From NCBI GenBank assembly GCA_015499985.1, contig JAAAUF010001190.1, positions 1-10,590 of the forward strand: a stretch of DNA of 10,590 bases. Direction: 5' to 3'. Below the pieces are notes generated by a model. It did no database searches, was not told the origin of the DNA, and saw only the letters and a list, made by a program, of their open reading frames with translations. Within the stretch, counting starts at the first letter, position 1. The number at the start of each line of letters is the position of its first letter. Both the position numbers and the translations under genes were made by a program. Positions 1-6,747 of this stretch are shown in pieces. The stretch comes from Haplosporangium gracile (taxonomy: Eukaryota; Mortierellomycota; Mortierellomycetes; Mortierellales; Mortierellaceae).

Positions 1-66
1 ATGTAAAAATTTACATGCATATAGCATAGACGATGCTGAATTAGAAGAATTGATCCAATTGGATCA
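1..66. repeat. Two perfect 16-base palindromes
   Basis: Bases 1-16 (ATGTAAAAATTTACAT) are a 7-base inverted repeat around a 2-base centre. Bases 51-66 (TGATCCAATTGGATCA) are a perfect palindrome with no spacer. Both lie in AT-rich DNA downstream of the minus-strand F-box relic at 235-527. Either could be a binding site for a dimeric protein or a chance AT-rich palindrome. I see no gene in bases 1-234. Confidence 0.5.
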
Positions 67-234
67 GACATTTCAATTCCGGCGATGACTCGATGTCGTT
101 GCACGCAAAAAAAAAAGCAAGCGGTTATGAACGACCTTGCGAATGAAGAGAATCAGTGACAGGAAGTTGTTTACTGATCATAAAGATGGAGGATGAGCAT
201 TTCACAAAAAAAGCCGAAATCGGAAAAAGATGGA

Positions 235-527
235 TCACTTTTGTGGAGCACTGTAAGTAAAAATAGGTCTCCAGGCAATGACACGGACAGAATCGATATT
301 GTTTCCAAATGCTTGTAGTCCATGCGGTGAGCCAAGGAATGCGCGCCAAAAAGACATCGCCGTTGTGCACGGGGCTCAAGCCTTTCCAGACGAGAGGGGT
401 GCAGACTGTGTGGGCGATGCGGTTGACGATGGAAAGGTGGATGGGGCCTTGTTTTGGGAAGAATGAAGTGAGGAGAGCGATTAGCTTGGGGGGGTTAAAG
501 AATGTGTCGGGTTGCTGGTGATGTCAT
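235..527 (-). pseudogene. F-box-like gene fragment, frameshifted N-terminal relic
   Basis: Reading the minus strand across three frames gives a decayed copy of the N terminus of the F-box gene at 3371-5389. An ATG at 527-525 opens MTSPAT. One frame over comes DTFFNPPKLIALLTSFFP, then IHLSIVNRIAHTVCTPLVW. This matches DTFFSLPELISTLFSFLP and the IHL...TICIPLLW stretch of the intact gene. A second shift near 290-305 gives NNIDSVRVIAWRPIF, matching TNIDSIHSITWNPDF, and a TGA follows at 237-235. Two frameshifts in under 100 codons, and no recognisable sequence beyond about residue 90, show it is dead and truncated. Lost parts would have included the whole leucine-rich domain. The homology is seen directly by comparing the two loci; the F-box assignment is by similarity to the intact genes. 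Confidence 0.75.
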
Positions 528-911
528 TTTTTTGATGGCAGTAAACGAGTTTGAAGGAAAATGGAAAGAGAAAGGAGCAAGGAGCGAGAGCAGAAAGAAG
601 AGAAGGGAAGGAAAAAGAAAAGAAAAGAAAAGAAAAGAAATGGAACGAAGAGGAAGTGAAGAAACCAAGCCTTATTAAATAGTGGCTGTGGTGGCTAAGC
701 TTACTCTGTCTCCGACATGTCGTCAATGTGACTGTTCATTTTCACTCCAAGAAGAGAAGGACAAGGCAAGGAAGGAGAGTTGGCGCGTTTCCTCTTACCC
801 CAAATACACACAGGCAGACATAATCAACAACCAATGGACTCAAATTCAACACGGCGCAGACCGAGGAAAATCAAAGTCAACCAACTGACCTCAACCTCAC
901 CTTCCTTCACG
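528..911. promoter_or_regulatory. Divergent intergenic/promoter region with purine tract
   Basis: This stretch separates the minus-strand F-box relic from the plus-strand F-box gene. Bases 541-660 are almost pure purine on the plus strand, including about five AAAAG units at 612-640, so the relic's former promoter is CT-rich in its own sense. The copy upstream of 5389 has a comparable CT-rich leader. A weak TATA-like string (TATTAAAT) lies near 673-680. It is far from the chosen ATG at 912, so the transcription start cannot be placed from the sequence. The open frame continues upstream from 912 to an in-frame ATG at 834, which has a poorer context. Confidence 0.45.
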
Positions 912-2963
912 ATGCACTCAGCATCCAGGGAAGTCTTTGCAATCCCCGAGCTGGCTGTGGCCATCAGCATGTTCCTCAACGCCTCCAGTCTTTTACATCT
1001 CTCCATGACTAGTCGCCTTCTCTACCAGACCTTGACGCCCTCGCTCTGGTCCTCCCTCGACCTGCTCGACCAAGACAATGCAGAACTACTGCTACTCTCG
1101 ACAGACGCCCATAGAGCCTTGAGCAGGAACTTTCGTCATGTTCGGCACCTTAAGGTTCAGACCAGCACTCTCGTTCACTTTGTCGACAGCATGACTCGCC
1201 ATCACAAGGAGGACAACACTACTGCCGGAAAAACCCTTAACAATGAGGAGGAACTGATGTCAGCAGCACCCTCCGCCCGAGGCGTTCCTAGCTTGCTCCC
1301 AAAGTCACCCCTGACAAACCCTCTGACAGCGACTCTTCCCCTGACAACTCGCCTCGACAGTCTCGATTACAGAGCCGAGCAGAAACCGGATGGGGAATAT
1401 TATTTCCTGGACGTTTATCCCAATATCCCTGCATTACCGCAGTTGACCTGGCTTATCAACTTTAACTCATCTATTACCCGCCTCAATCTGAACGGATGCC
1501 ATATCAGATCCTCTGCTGAGGCCTTTCTACTGACTCAGGCAATCTCCACTCTCACCTCTCTCAAGGAGCTCGTGCTGAAATTTCAGAGGGAATTTCAGAG
1601 GAACACTGACCGCTGGGAAGATGTTGTCGAAACGCTATTCTCCGGCCTGCCAACAACCCTCGAGACCCTGGATCTTGACGCCGACGATATCACACCAGAA
1701 CGGAATCGAAGCAGGAGACGTCTTCAAGCCTGGAAAAGACCTTTGGCTGGTCAAGACCGGGGGCCATCATTTGTCTATCGAAAGGCGCCTTTGGATCGAC
1801 TCAAAAAGCTGAGGATCATGTTCCATCGTTTGGAAGACCCCCGGCTACTCTGTTCGTTTCTAGGGTTTTGTCCAGCTCTGGAGGTATTTGATCCGCCCTC
1901 TCAGATGTACAAGAAGTTTCGTGAGACTTTGCCGCCTCTTGCACAGGTTGTTGTCAAACACTGTCCCCGCCTTCGAGGGTTGGATTCATATGGCCAAGTA
2001 GCGACCACCATCATTGAAGCACTCCCCCTAAACTCGCTACAATCTATCACCAACAGAGGCCACTCCGTGGATGAGGCGGCTGACGAAGCCTTCCTGTCAA
2101 TCTCCAGGAGTCATTACGGCAGCCTTACTGAGGTGTGGGTCGACGATGGCGAGCACATCCAAGGGAGCTCTGTCCAGGCGCTCCTTTGGACTTGTGTCAA
2201 TCTTGAGCATTTTACCATCAGAGGAGGCTGCTATGCCGGGACGGCGCTGAAGGATTTGGTGGAGAAGGAGTGGGTGTGTACGAGACTCAAGACTCTAGAG
2301 ATCACCGTCGACCTGCGCCAAGTGAGTGTCCTCGCATGCGCGATGAGCTCGATGCCTGCTGTCCACGAACTCACATGGATTATGCTCAGGAAGTTCTACC
2401 GGCAACTCGGAGCCCTGACAAAGGTCGAGATCTTGGATCTTGGTATCAGGTCGAAGGAGATGCAATGGTTAGATGAGGATGGGCGTGAAAGAGTTGCGAT
2501 TGGGGATATGCCTAAGACACGGGATTACCCCGTCCTCAGGAATAATGATGACAGTGGCTCCTGGAGTGCGGACGACGATGACGAGTACGAGTATGCCGCT
2601 CAAGGTTACACTTTCATGTTGGCCGACAATGCCGATGCCTCCTTCCCAGGCCTTTTGTCTTTGGGCGATCAATCTATAGGAAGGCCAGGATATCTGAGCT
2701 GGCTGGGAGGACTGACGAAACTGAGAGAGCTGCGAGGGTGGGTTCAGGCGACGACAACAGAGACGTCCAAGACCCTTGGCCGGAAGGAACTGGAATGGAT
2801 GTCGACTCACTGGCCTGCGTTGAAGGTAATTGAGCTTTTGCCTTCTCTGAGGGATCGCCAAGGCAGTCCACGACACCTCCTTCCTGTGGATTTGTCTCTT
2901 CCTCATATCGTTTGGTTCCAACAACAGCGCCCAGACATTCATATCCGACAGGATTGCTGCTAG
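912..2963 (+). CDS. F-box-like / leucine-rich repeat protein, 683 aa
   Basis: Likely a substrate-recruiting subunit of an SCF E3 ubiquitin ligase; the F-box binds Skp1 and the leucine-rich part binds targets. Residues about 7-50 form an F-box-like segment (VFAIPELAVAISMFL, then LTPSLW). From about residue 150 to the end there are irregular leucine-rich strands such as SSITRLNLNGC, LKELVLKF, TLETLDLD, LKKLRIMF, CPALEVF, CVNLEHFTIRGG, LKTLEI, VEILDLGI and LTKLRELRGW. A low-complexity acidic insert (ADDDDEYEY) lies near residue 555. There is no signal peptide or membrane span. The ATG at 912 is chosen because A is at -3 and because it puts the F-box at the same distance from the N terminus as in the paralog at 3371-5389. 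An in-frame ATG at 834 (709 aa, C at -3) is the alternative. A 12-base tandem duplication (1579-1601) encodes KFQR-EFQR. One uninterrupted exon. Convergent with the paralog. Confidence 0.88.
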   Translation: MHSASREVFAIPELAVAISMFLNASSLLHLSMTSRLLYQTLTPSLWSSLDLLDQDNAELLLLSTDAHRALSRNFRHVRHLKVQTSTLVHFVDSMTRHHKEDNTTAGKTLNNEEELMSAAPSARGVPSLLPKSPLTNPLTATLPLTTRLDSLDYRAEQKPDGEYYFLDVYPNIPALPQLTWLINFNSSITRLNLNGCHIRSSAEAFLLTQAISTLTSLKELVLKFQREFQRNTDRWEDVVETLFSGLPTTLETLDLDADDITPERNRSRRRLQAWKRPLAGQDRGPSFVYRKAPLDRLKKLRIMFHRLEDPRLLCSFLGFCPALEVFDPPSQMYKKFRETLPPLAQVVVKHCPRLRGLDSYGQVATTIIEALPLNSLQSITNRGHSVDEAADEAFLSISRSHYGSLTEVWVDDGEHIQGSSVQALLWTCVNLEHFTIRGGCYAGTALKDLVEKEWVCTRLKTLEITVDLRQVSVLACAMSSMPAVHELTWIMLRKFYRQLGALTKVEILDLGIRSKEMQWLDEDGRERVAIGDMPKTRDYPVLRNNDDSGSWSADDDDEYEYAAQGYTFMLADNADASFPGLLSLGDQSIGRPGYLSWLGGLTKLRELRGWVQATTTETSKTLGRKELEWMSTHWPALKVIELLPSLRDRQGSPRHLLPVDLSLPHIVWFQQQRPDIHIRQDCC

Positions 2964-3370
2964 AATTCTTTTCGGATCTGATGCTCTATCTTTGACGGTT
3001 GTAGCATATATGGGTTTGCTCATGTATCTTCCAGACTTCAAAAAACGAACAAAAACAACAAGTCGATGCACCGCCCAAAAAATGAAACAATGAAAAAATG
3101 CTACGCATTAACAGTGAATAGTCTAATGAGCGTGAATGAGTAGGTATGAGTTAGGACGAAGAGCAGTAGCGAGCAAAGAAGGCGATTTTTATTATGTCCT
3201 TGCCCCTGAGCAGCATTTATAGAGCCTAAACAGGGACAAGCAGGTGGCTTTTCTACTCTGTCAATTAAAAAAGACAACGAAAGAGGAAAGGAAGTGAATC
3301 TCATAGTGGGATCCACACCTATCCGTAATGCACGCCTATTAATTTGTTCCGCCCCATTTTTTCTACACCC
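2964..3370. other. Convergent 3'-flank between the two F-box genes
   Basis: About 400 bases separate the stop codons of the two convergent F-box genes. On the minus strand an AATAAA lies at 3193-3188, about 180 bases beyond the stop of the 3371-5389 gene, and is a plausible poly(A) signal for it. No AATAAA is seen on the plus strand after 2963, only A-rich strings around 3040-3100. A 71-codon minus-strand open frame here has no recognisable features, and I do not call it a gene. Confidence 0.5.
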
Positions 3371-5389
3371 TTACCCATCCCAACCCTCTTGGGTCACAAT
3401 CAACTCTGGAAACGCCTCTTGGAACCGGATCTGAAGTTCAGGTCTTCTGCTTTCCAAAAGTTGACACAGCTCTTCAATGCGACGACAACTCGATCCTGAT
3501 CCTGTGAATGAGGAAACCCTATCTTTTTTGTCCTCTCGTGGAACAAAAGTCGCGATCCTGAGTGCCGGCAAGTTGTTTACAAACCAGTCGATTTCTCGTT
3601 CACCCATCCTAGCCTTCGCCTCCTTGTTCGTCCATACGAATGACCCCCGGAGCTCTCGCAGTTTGTTCAACCCCGACAGTTTCGACAGGTATCCGATTTG
3701 ATCATTGATACTGGAAGAATCCTCAAGAGCTAGGAGGCCAGGGAGACATGTCTTGTAGGGCGAGAGGAAGACGTTTGGTTCTGTGATGTTGGGCTGTCGA
3801 ACGGCCTTCAAGTTCAAGACCTCAAGCTGTGTCAGGGATCCAATTTGGGTGTAGAGTCGTCCAAGGTCCTCCCAGTACCGAAGCTCATCCTCTGTCCAGC
3901 TCTCCTTGCTCGGGTCAACTATCAAATACTTGGAGTCGCGTCCGTCGGGGGTGATCCAAACAGGAATGGTCAACTCCCTCAAGAGTTTGCAGACCCAGTC
4001 TTGTTCCACGGCATGGGCAAGTGAGATCGAGACGGTGGTGACCTGGGACTGTCGTCCGTGCACTCTAAATACCTCCAAGGTCCTACAAGTCGTTAGCACC
4101 GCCTGGATGACGGTACTGCCGACACGTGTACAGTGCGTCAACTCGATCCGACGGAGCGAAGTAGAGTGCCGCGAGATTGCTGCGATCATACGTTCAGAAT
4201 CCGAGTCGTGGTAGTGCCGAAAAAAGAGGGCTTTCAGTCCCTGAGCAGGGAGGAGTTCCATGATCCGCGGCAGGTACTCGCCAAGACATCCGGAATGGAA
4301 GGTTAGGGATGAGATATGAGGGCATTGTTGGGCAAGTGACTCGATGACGGGTTGGAGACCCTTGGCGGCGTTGTCGAAGAAAGGGAGTTGAAGGTGTTCG
4401 AGGGATGGACAATGCTGAATGAGGGATTGTAACACGGACGCTTGTTCTGAACGAGGCATTATAGGGACGCGGAGACTCTTGAGGTGACGAAGCGGCGTAG
4501 TATGGAGCACCAAAGGTCCTTGATCATAGTCCCAGTCTTGGTCTATGATGGGATCAAGATTACCATCAGCCGTCCACGTATTATGGAGGACGTTTGCAAT
4601 ATGACACCTGACCAAGGAGGCCGGGCAAGAAAAGAAGAATGTCTCGAATTCCCGTCGCGTAAAGACCTTGCCCAAATGCGTCGTCATTCTCAAAGTCTCA
4701 AGCCGGTGCAATTGCGAGAGAGTACGTGCGATGTCACGGATGACGCCATTGTCGGTCAGGGTCAACTCTGTCAGCTCCAGATGTTTCAATGTATCGCTGT
4801 TGAGACGTACTAGCCAAAGCACCTGGTGTAAATGCTCGTTATGGTTGCATCCTGTCTGCGGGGTGAGAAAGCTGTCCTTTGAATAGAAGCAGATGTGGGC
4901 CTCGAGGCGAGTCAGCCGCAGGAGCGGGGGTAGTGGTGGGAAGGGTGCGACGGATGGCGCTGATGGCGGTGTCATTAGTGGGACAAGAGAGAAGAGCGGA
5001 GGGTACTGCATATTGCCCCAATTCCGGTGTGTCAGTGCATCGGTTGGTATGTTCTCTCGGTAGGCTTTGGAGGAGTCAGTTGTGTTGAGGTAGGTCCAGA
5101 GGGCATTAAAGTAGTACCAGGAGAAATCTGGGTTCCAAGTGATGCTATGGATAGAATCGATGTTGGTGATGAATGCCTGTTGGGCTTCGGGTGAACGGAA
5201 GAAGCGGGTTAAGAGGAGTGGATTCTTGAAGTCGAGGGAGTGCCAGAGGAGTGGGATGCAGATTGTGTTAAGAGTACGGGTTGTTGTTGCAAGGTGAATG
5301 AGGGAGTGTTTTGGGAGGAATGAGAAAAGAGTTGAAATTAGTTCTGGGAGAGAGAAGAATGTGTCACTGGCTGAAGTGGTCATGGTCAT
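3371..5389 (-). CDS. F-box-like / leucine-rich repeat protein, 672 aa
   Basis: Paralog of the 912-2963 gene with the same expected role as an SCF ubiquitin-ligase receptor. Residues about 9-55 are F-box-like (FFSLPELISTLFSFLP, then CIPLLWHSL). Leucine-rich strands follow from about residue 150: LTRLEAHI, LKHLELTELTL, LETLRMTT, LKSLRVP, CPSLEHLQLP, ISSLTFHSGC, LRRIELTHC, CRTLEVFRVHG, LEVLNLKAV and NKLRELRGSF. Shared blocks with the neighbour include VEQDWVC/VEKEWVC, YTQIGSLTQLEVLNL/YRQLGALTKVEILDL, and PGLLAL...YLSKLSGLNKLRELRG against PGLLSL...YLSWLGGLTKLRELRG. The two have diverged far, so the duplication is old. The first ATG (5389) has C at -3. The in-frame ATG two codons later (5383) has A at -3 and may be used. 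One exon, TAA at 3371-3373. Confidence 0.9.
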   Translation of the reverse strand: MTMTTSASDTFFSLPELISTLFSFLPKHSLIHLATTTRTLNTICIPLLWHSLDFKNPLLLTRFFRSPEAQQAFITNIDSIHSITWNPDFSWYYFNALWTYLNTTDSSKAYRENIPTDALTHRNWGNMQYPPLFSLVPLMTPPSAPSVAPFPPLPPLLRLTRLEAHICFYSKDSFLTPQTGCNHNEHLHQVLWLVRLNSDTLKHLELTELTLTDNGVIRDIARTLSQLHRLETLRMTTHLGKVFTRREFETFFFSCPASLVRCHIANVLHNTWTADGNLDPIIDQDWDYDQGPLVLHTTPLRHLKSLRVPIMPRSEQASVLQSLIQHCPSLEHLQLPFFDNAAKGLQPVIESLAQQCPHISSLTFHSGCLGEYLPRIMELLPAQGLKALFFRHYHDSDSERMIAAISRHSTSLRRIELTHCTRVGSTVIQAVLTTCRTLEVFRVHGRQSQVTTVSISLAHAVEQDWVCKLLRELTIPVWITPDGRDSKYLIVDPSKESWTEDELRYWEDLGRLYTQIGSLTQLEVLNLKAVRQPNITEPNVFLSPYKTCLPGLLALEDSSSINDQIGYLSKLSGLNKLRELRGSFVWTNKEAKARMGEREIDWFVNNLPALRIATFVPREDKKDRVSSFTGSGSSCRRIEELCQLLESRRPELQIRFQEAFPELIVTQEGWDG

Positions 5390-5400
5390 GAGGAAGTTTA

Positions 5401-5453
5401 TGAATGTGAACGTGAATGTGAATGTGAATGCGAATGCGAGGAGGAGGAGGAGG
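5401..5453. repeat. TGAATG hexamer repeat plus GGA triplets in the F-box leader
   Basis: Six tandem hexamers (TGAATG with variants TGAACG and CGAATG) span 5401-5436 and run straight into about five GGA triplets to 5453. In the sense of the minus-strand F-box gene this is a CATTCA array followed upstream-ward by a CT-rich tract, starting only 12 bases before its first ATG. It therefore probably sits in the 5' leader. Length variation there could alter expression, but that is inference. Confidence 0.75.
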
Positions 5454-5774
5454 GTGAGAGAGCGGAAGTGAAGGAGGAAAGAATGCCCAAGGCCAAATTG
5501 TTCTCTATTTTAATTCTTCGCAGGGTGCGCCCGTGACCTGAACGATCGATTATAAGGCCGCTTTTTTACGCGTACAAAGTGCAGACGGCACGTATTTTGG
5601 TGTGAAAATAAACATCGGGCTCTTTCTTCCATTGACACACACGCCTACACCAGTCCTCTCTCTGGCACGTTTGAGAAATTTTAACGCCTTCATCGGAACT
5701 CGGCAATTAATTTCAGCTCGATTGTTTTGTCTGGCTCTGGAACCACAGCATCGGCCCCTGGTCATCTCGACGGA
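5454..5774. other. Intergenic spacer upstream of the F-box gene
   Basis: Bases 5454-5560 are presumably the promoter of the minus-strand F-box gene and are CT-rich in its sense. An AT-rich string near 5505-5515 could serve as a weak TATA element. Bases 5561-5774 hold overlapping open frames on both strands of about 70 codons. The plus-strand one starts with GTG and the minus-strand one (ATG at 5765) has no recognisable motif. Neither is supported as a gene. Confidence 0.4.
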
Positions 5775-6042
5775 GAATGATCAGGTGAAGACTAGGAACG
5801 ACGACTTGCACTCATTCTCCTAGAAGACCAGGGACCGAGGATGTACCCACCCACTTCCTCCCTTTAGTTTAGCTCACGCAGATAGTAGATAGGGATCCAG
5901 ATCCGTTCTTCACCTCATTTTATTTTATTTTTGTTTTTTGTTTACTCGATCAGAACAAAAAGAAGGTCACACACATTCTCGGTCCCTGTTCTTCTTGAAG
6001 AATGGGTGTAAGTCGTCGTTCTTAGTATTCACTTGATCATTC
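5775..6042. repeat. 70-base inverted repeats around a 128-base centre (fold-back element)
   Basis: Left arm 5775-5844 and right arm 5973-6042 are inverted copies matching at 61 of 70 positions with no gaps. Both contain the blocks GAATGATCA, AACGACGACTT and CAGGGACCGAG. Five of the nine differences would be G-U pairs in a plus-strand RNA, leaving four true mismatches. The centre (5845-5972) is unique and T-rich on the plus strand around 5918-5945. The outer end of the right arm coincides with the stop codon of the HNH-like relic on the minus strand. It could be a foldback or MITE-like element, an inverted duplication of a 3' flank, or a source of double-stranded RNA. No clear target-site duplication is seen. 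Confidence 0.85.
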
Positions 6043-6450
6043 AAAGGTATAGTCAAAGTGCTCATCGAGCGCCAGCAGTATGTCGGCATAGGCGACCGTG
6101 CTATCTGCAGTGATCACAGCACTGCTGTCTACATCTGAGGGCGAGGGGACTAGGTGGGTCTCGCTGAACAGCTGCAAGGTCCTGATTATTATCCTTCTGG
6201 GGTATTGTCGAAATCCCCAGAGACAAGACATTGCGAATGTCGGCTAGGCCACAATGGCGTATGGAGTCGCACAGAGGGCAGTTGATGCCTTGATTGGCGA
6301 GATCGTTGTGAGAGGGGCTTCCAAATGCGGTCGCAAATCATACACTTCGCGGATCCCACGCCACAGAAGCGGCAAGCATAGTTATCTCGCTGCAGCATTT
6401 GTTGACGCATATTCCGGGAGAGCGACGATCTCGATCAAGGCGAGGTCAGT
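6037..6450 (-). pseudogene. HNH-nuclease-like zinc-binding gene, broken by three frameshifts
   Basis: No single frame spans this gene, but the pieces join in order on the minus strand. LALIEIVALPEY ends near 6409. MRQQMLQRDNYACRFCG runs from 6410 through CMICD near 6330. One frame over, NDLANQGINCPLCDSIRHCG and LADIRNVLSLGIS follow. After a shift around 6140-6165, the last piece ends ALLDEHFDY-like (LALDEHFDYTFE) at TGA 6039-6037. The two CxxC pairs (CRFC and CPLC) and the RDNYACRFCG opening resemble HNH-type nuclease zinc modules. The Asp-His expected after the first pair reads Asp-Arg (CMICDR), so the putative catalytic histidine is missing. The frames run 0, 2, 1, 0, which fits decay rather than introns. 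No good start codon remains. The family call is by motif only and could be a non-nuclease zinc protein. Confidence 0.55.
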
Positions 6451-6529
6451 GGGACGAGGATCTTTGCAACAATGTAACTTTTTAGAAGAGCGGAGGGAAG
6501 ATATGAGAATACATATTGGACAAGTCAAC

Positions 6530-6537
6530 TATTTATA
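6530..6537 (-). promoter_or_regulatory. TATA box (TATAAATA) upstream of the HNH-like relic
   Basis: The minus strand reads TATAAATA here, about 90-130 bases upstream of the first recognisable codons of the HNH-like relic. The spacing suits a transcription start near 6500. The same octamer precedes the secreted-protein gene at 10099. It is probably a surviving promoter of a dead gene. Confidence 0.5.
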
Positions 6538-6571
6538 ATCTTGACTGGGCATGACCGTTGCACTGATACAA

Positions 6572-6668
6572 CTAACGCCTATTTGAACTTCGAATGATTC
6601 AAATGCCCCTTAAGAACCCTTTAATTTCATTTAATTTCAATCCAGTCGAGTTCAAATAGAAGCGCTAA
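6572..6668. repeat. Small imperfect inverted repeat, possibly MITE-like
   Basis: CTATTTGAACT (6579-6589) is repeated inverted as AGTTCAAATAG (6649-6659). The match extends imperfectly outward (CTAACGC on the left, GCGCTAAC on the right) and inward (CGA). A direct 10-base doublet TTTAATTTCA lies between the arms at 6620-6639. At about 97 bases with ends near 20 bases, it could be a tiny non-autonomous element or its remnant. No convincing target duplication flanks it. Confidence 0.45.
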
Positions 6669-6674
6669 CTGGGA

Positions 6675-6724
6675 GAGAGGGTGATGCAACTGTCAGAGAG
6701 GGTGATGCAACTGACAGAGAGGGT
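6675..6724. repeat. 21-bp tandem repeat, 2.4 copies
   Basis: Two full units, GAGAGGGTGATGCAACTGTCA-like (6675-6695 and 6696-6716, one base different), are followed by the first eight bases of a third. It lies just beyond the 3' end of the C2H2 zinc-finger relic. Its core GATGCAACT recurs with the same 21-base spacing at 8557-8586. Confidence 0.9.
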
Positions 6725-6747
6725 CTGTTTGGAAAATTCCGAGTTAT

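Noticed and set aside
780..911. Upstream extension of the F-box gene to 780
   Set aside because: The first codon there is TTG. The extension is basic low-complexity sequence and is absent from the paralog, so the ATG at 912 is preferred.
2469..3071. 200-codon minus-strand frame over the end of the first F-box gene
   Set aside because: It overlaps conserved coding sequence on the other strand and shows no domain; it is an antisense shadow.
5602..5823. 73-codon plus-strand open frame before and across the left hairpin arm
   Set aside because: It starts with GTG rather than ATG, has no recognisable motif and runs into the inverted repeat.
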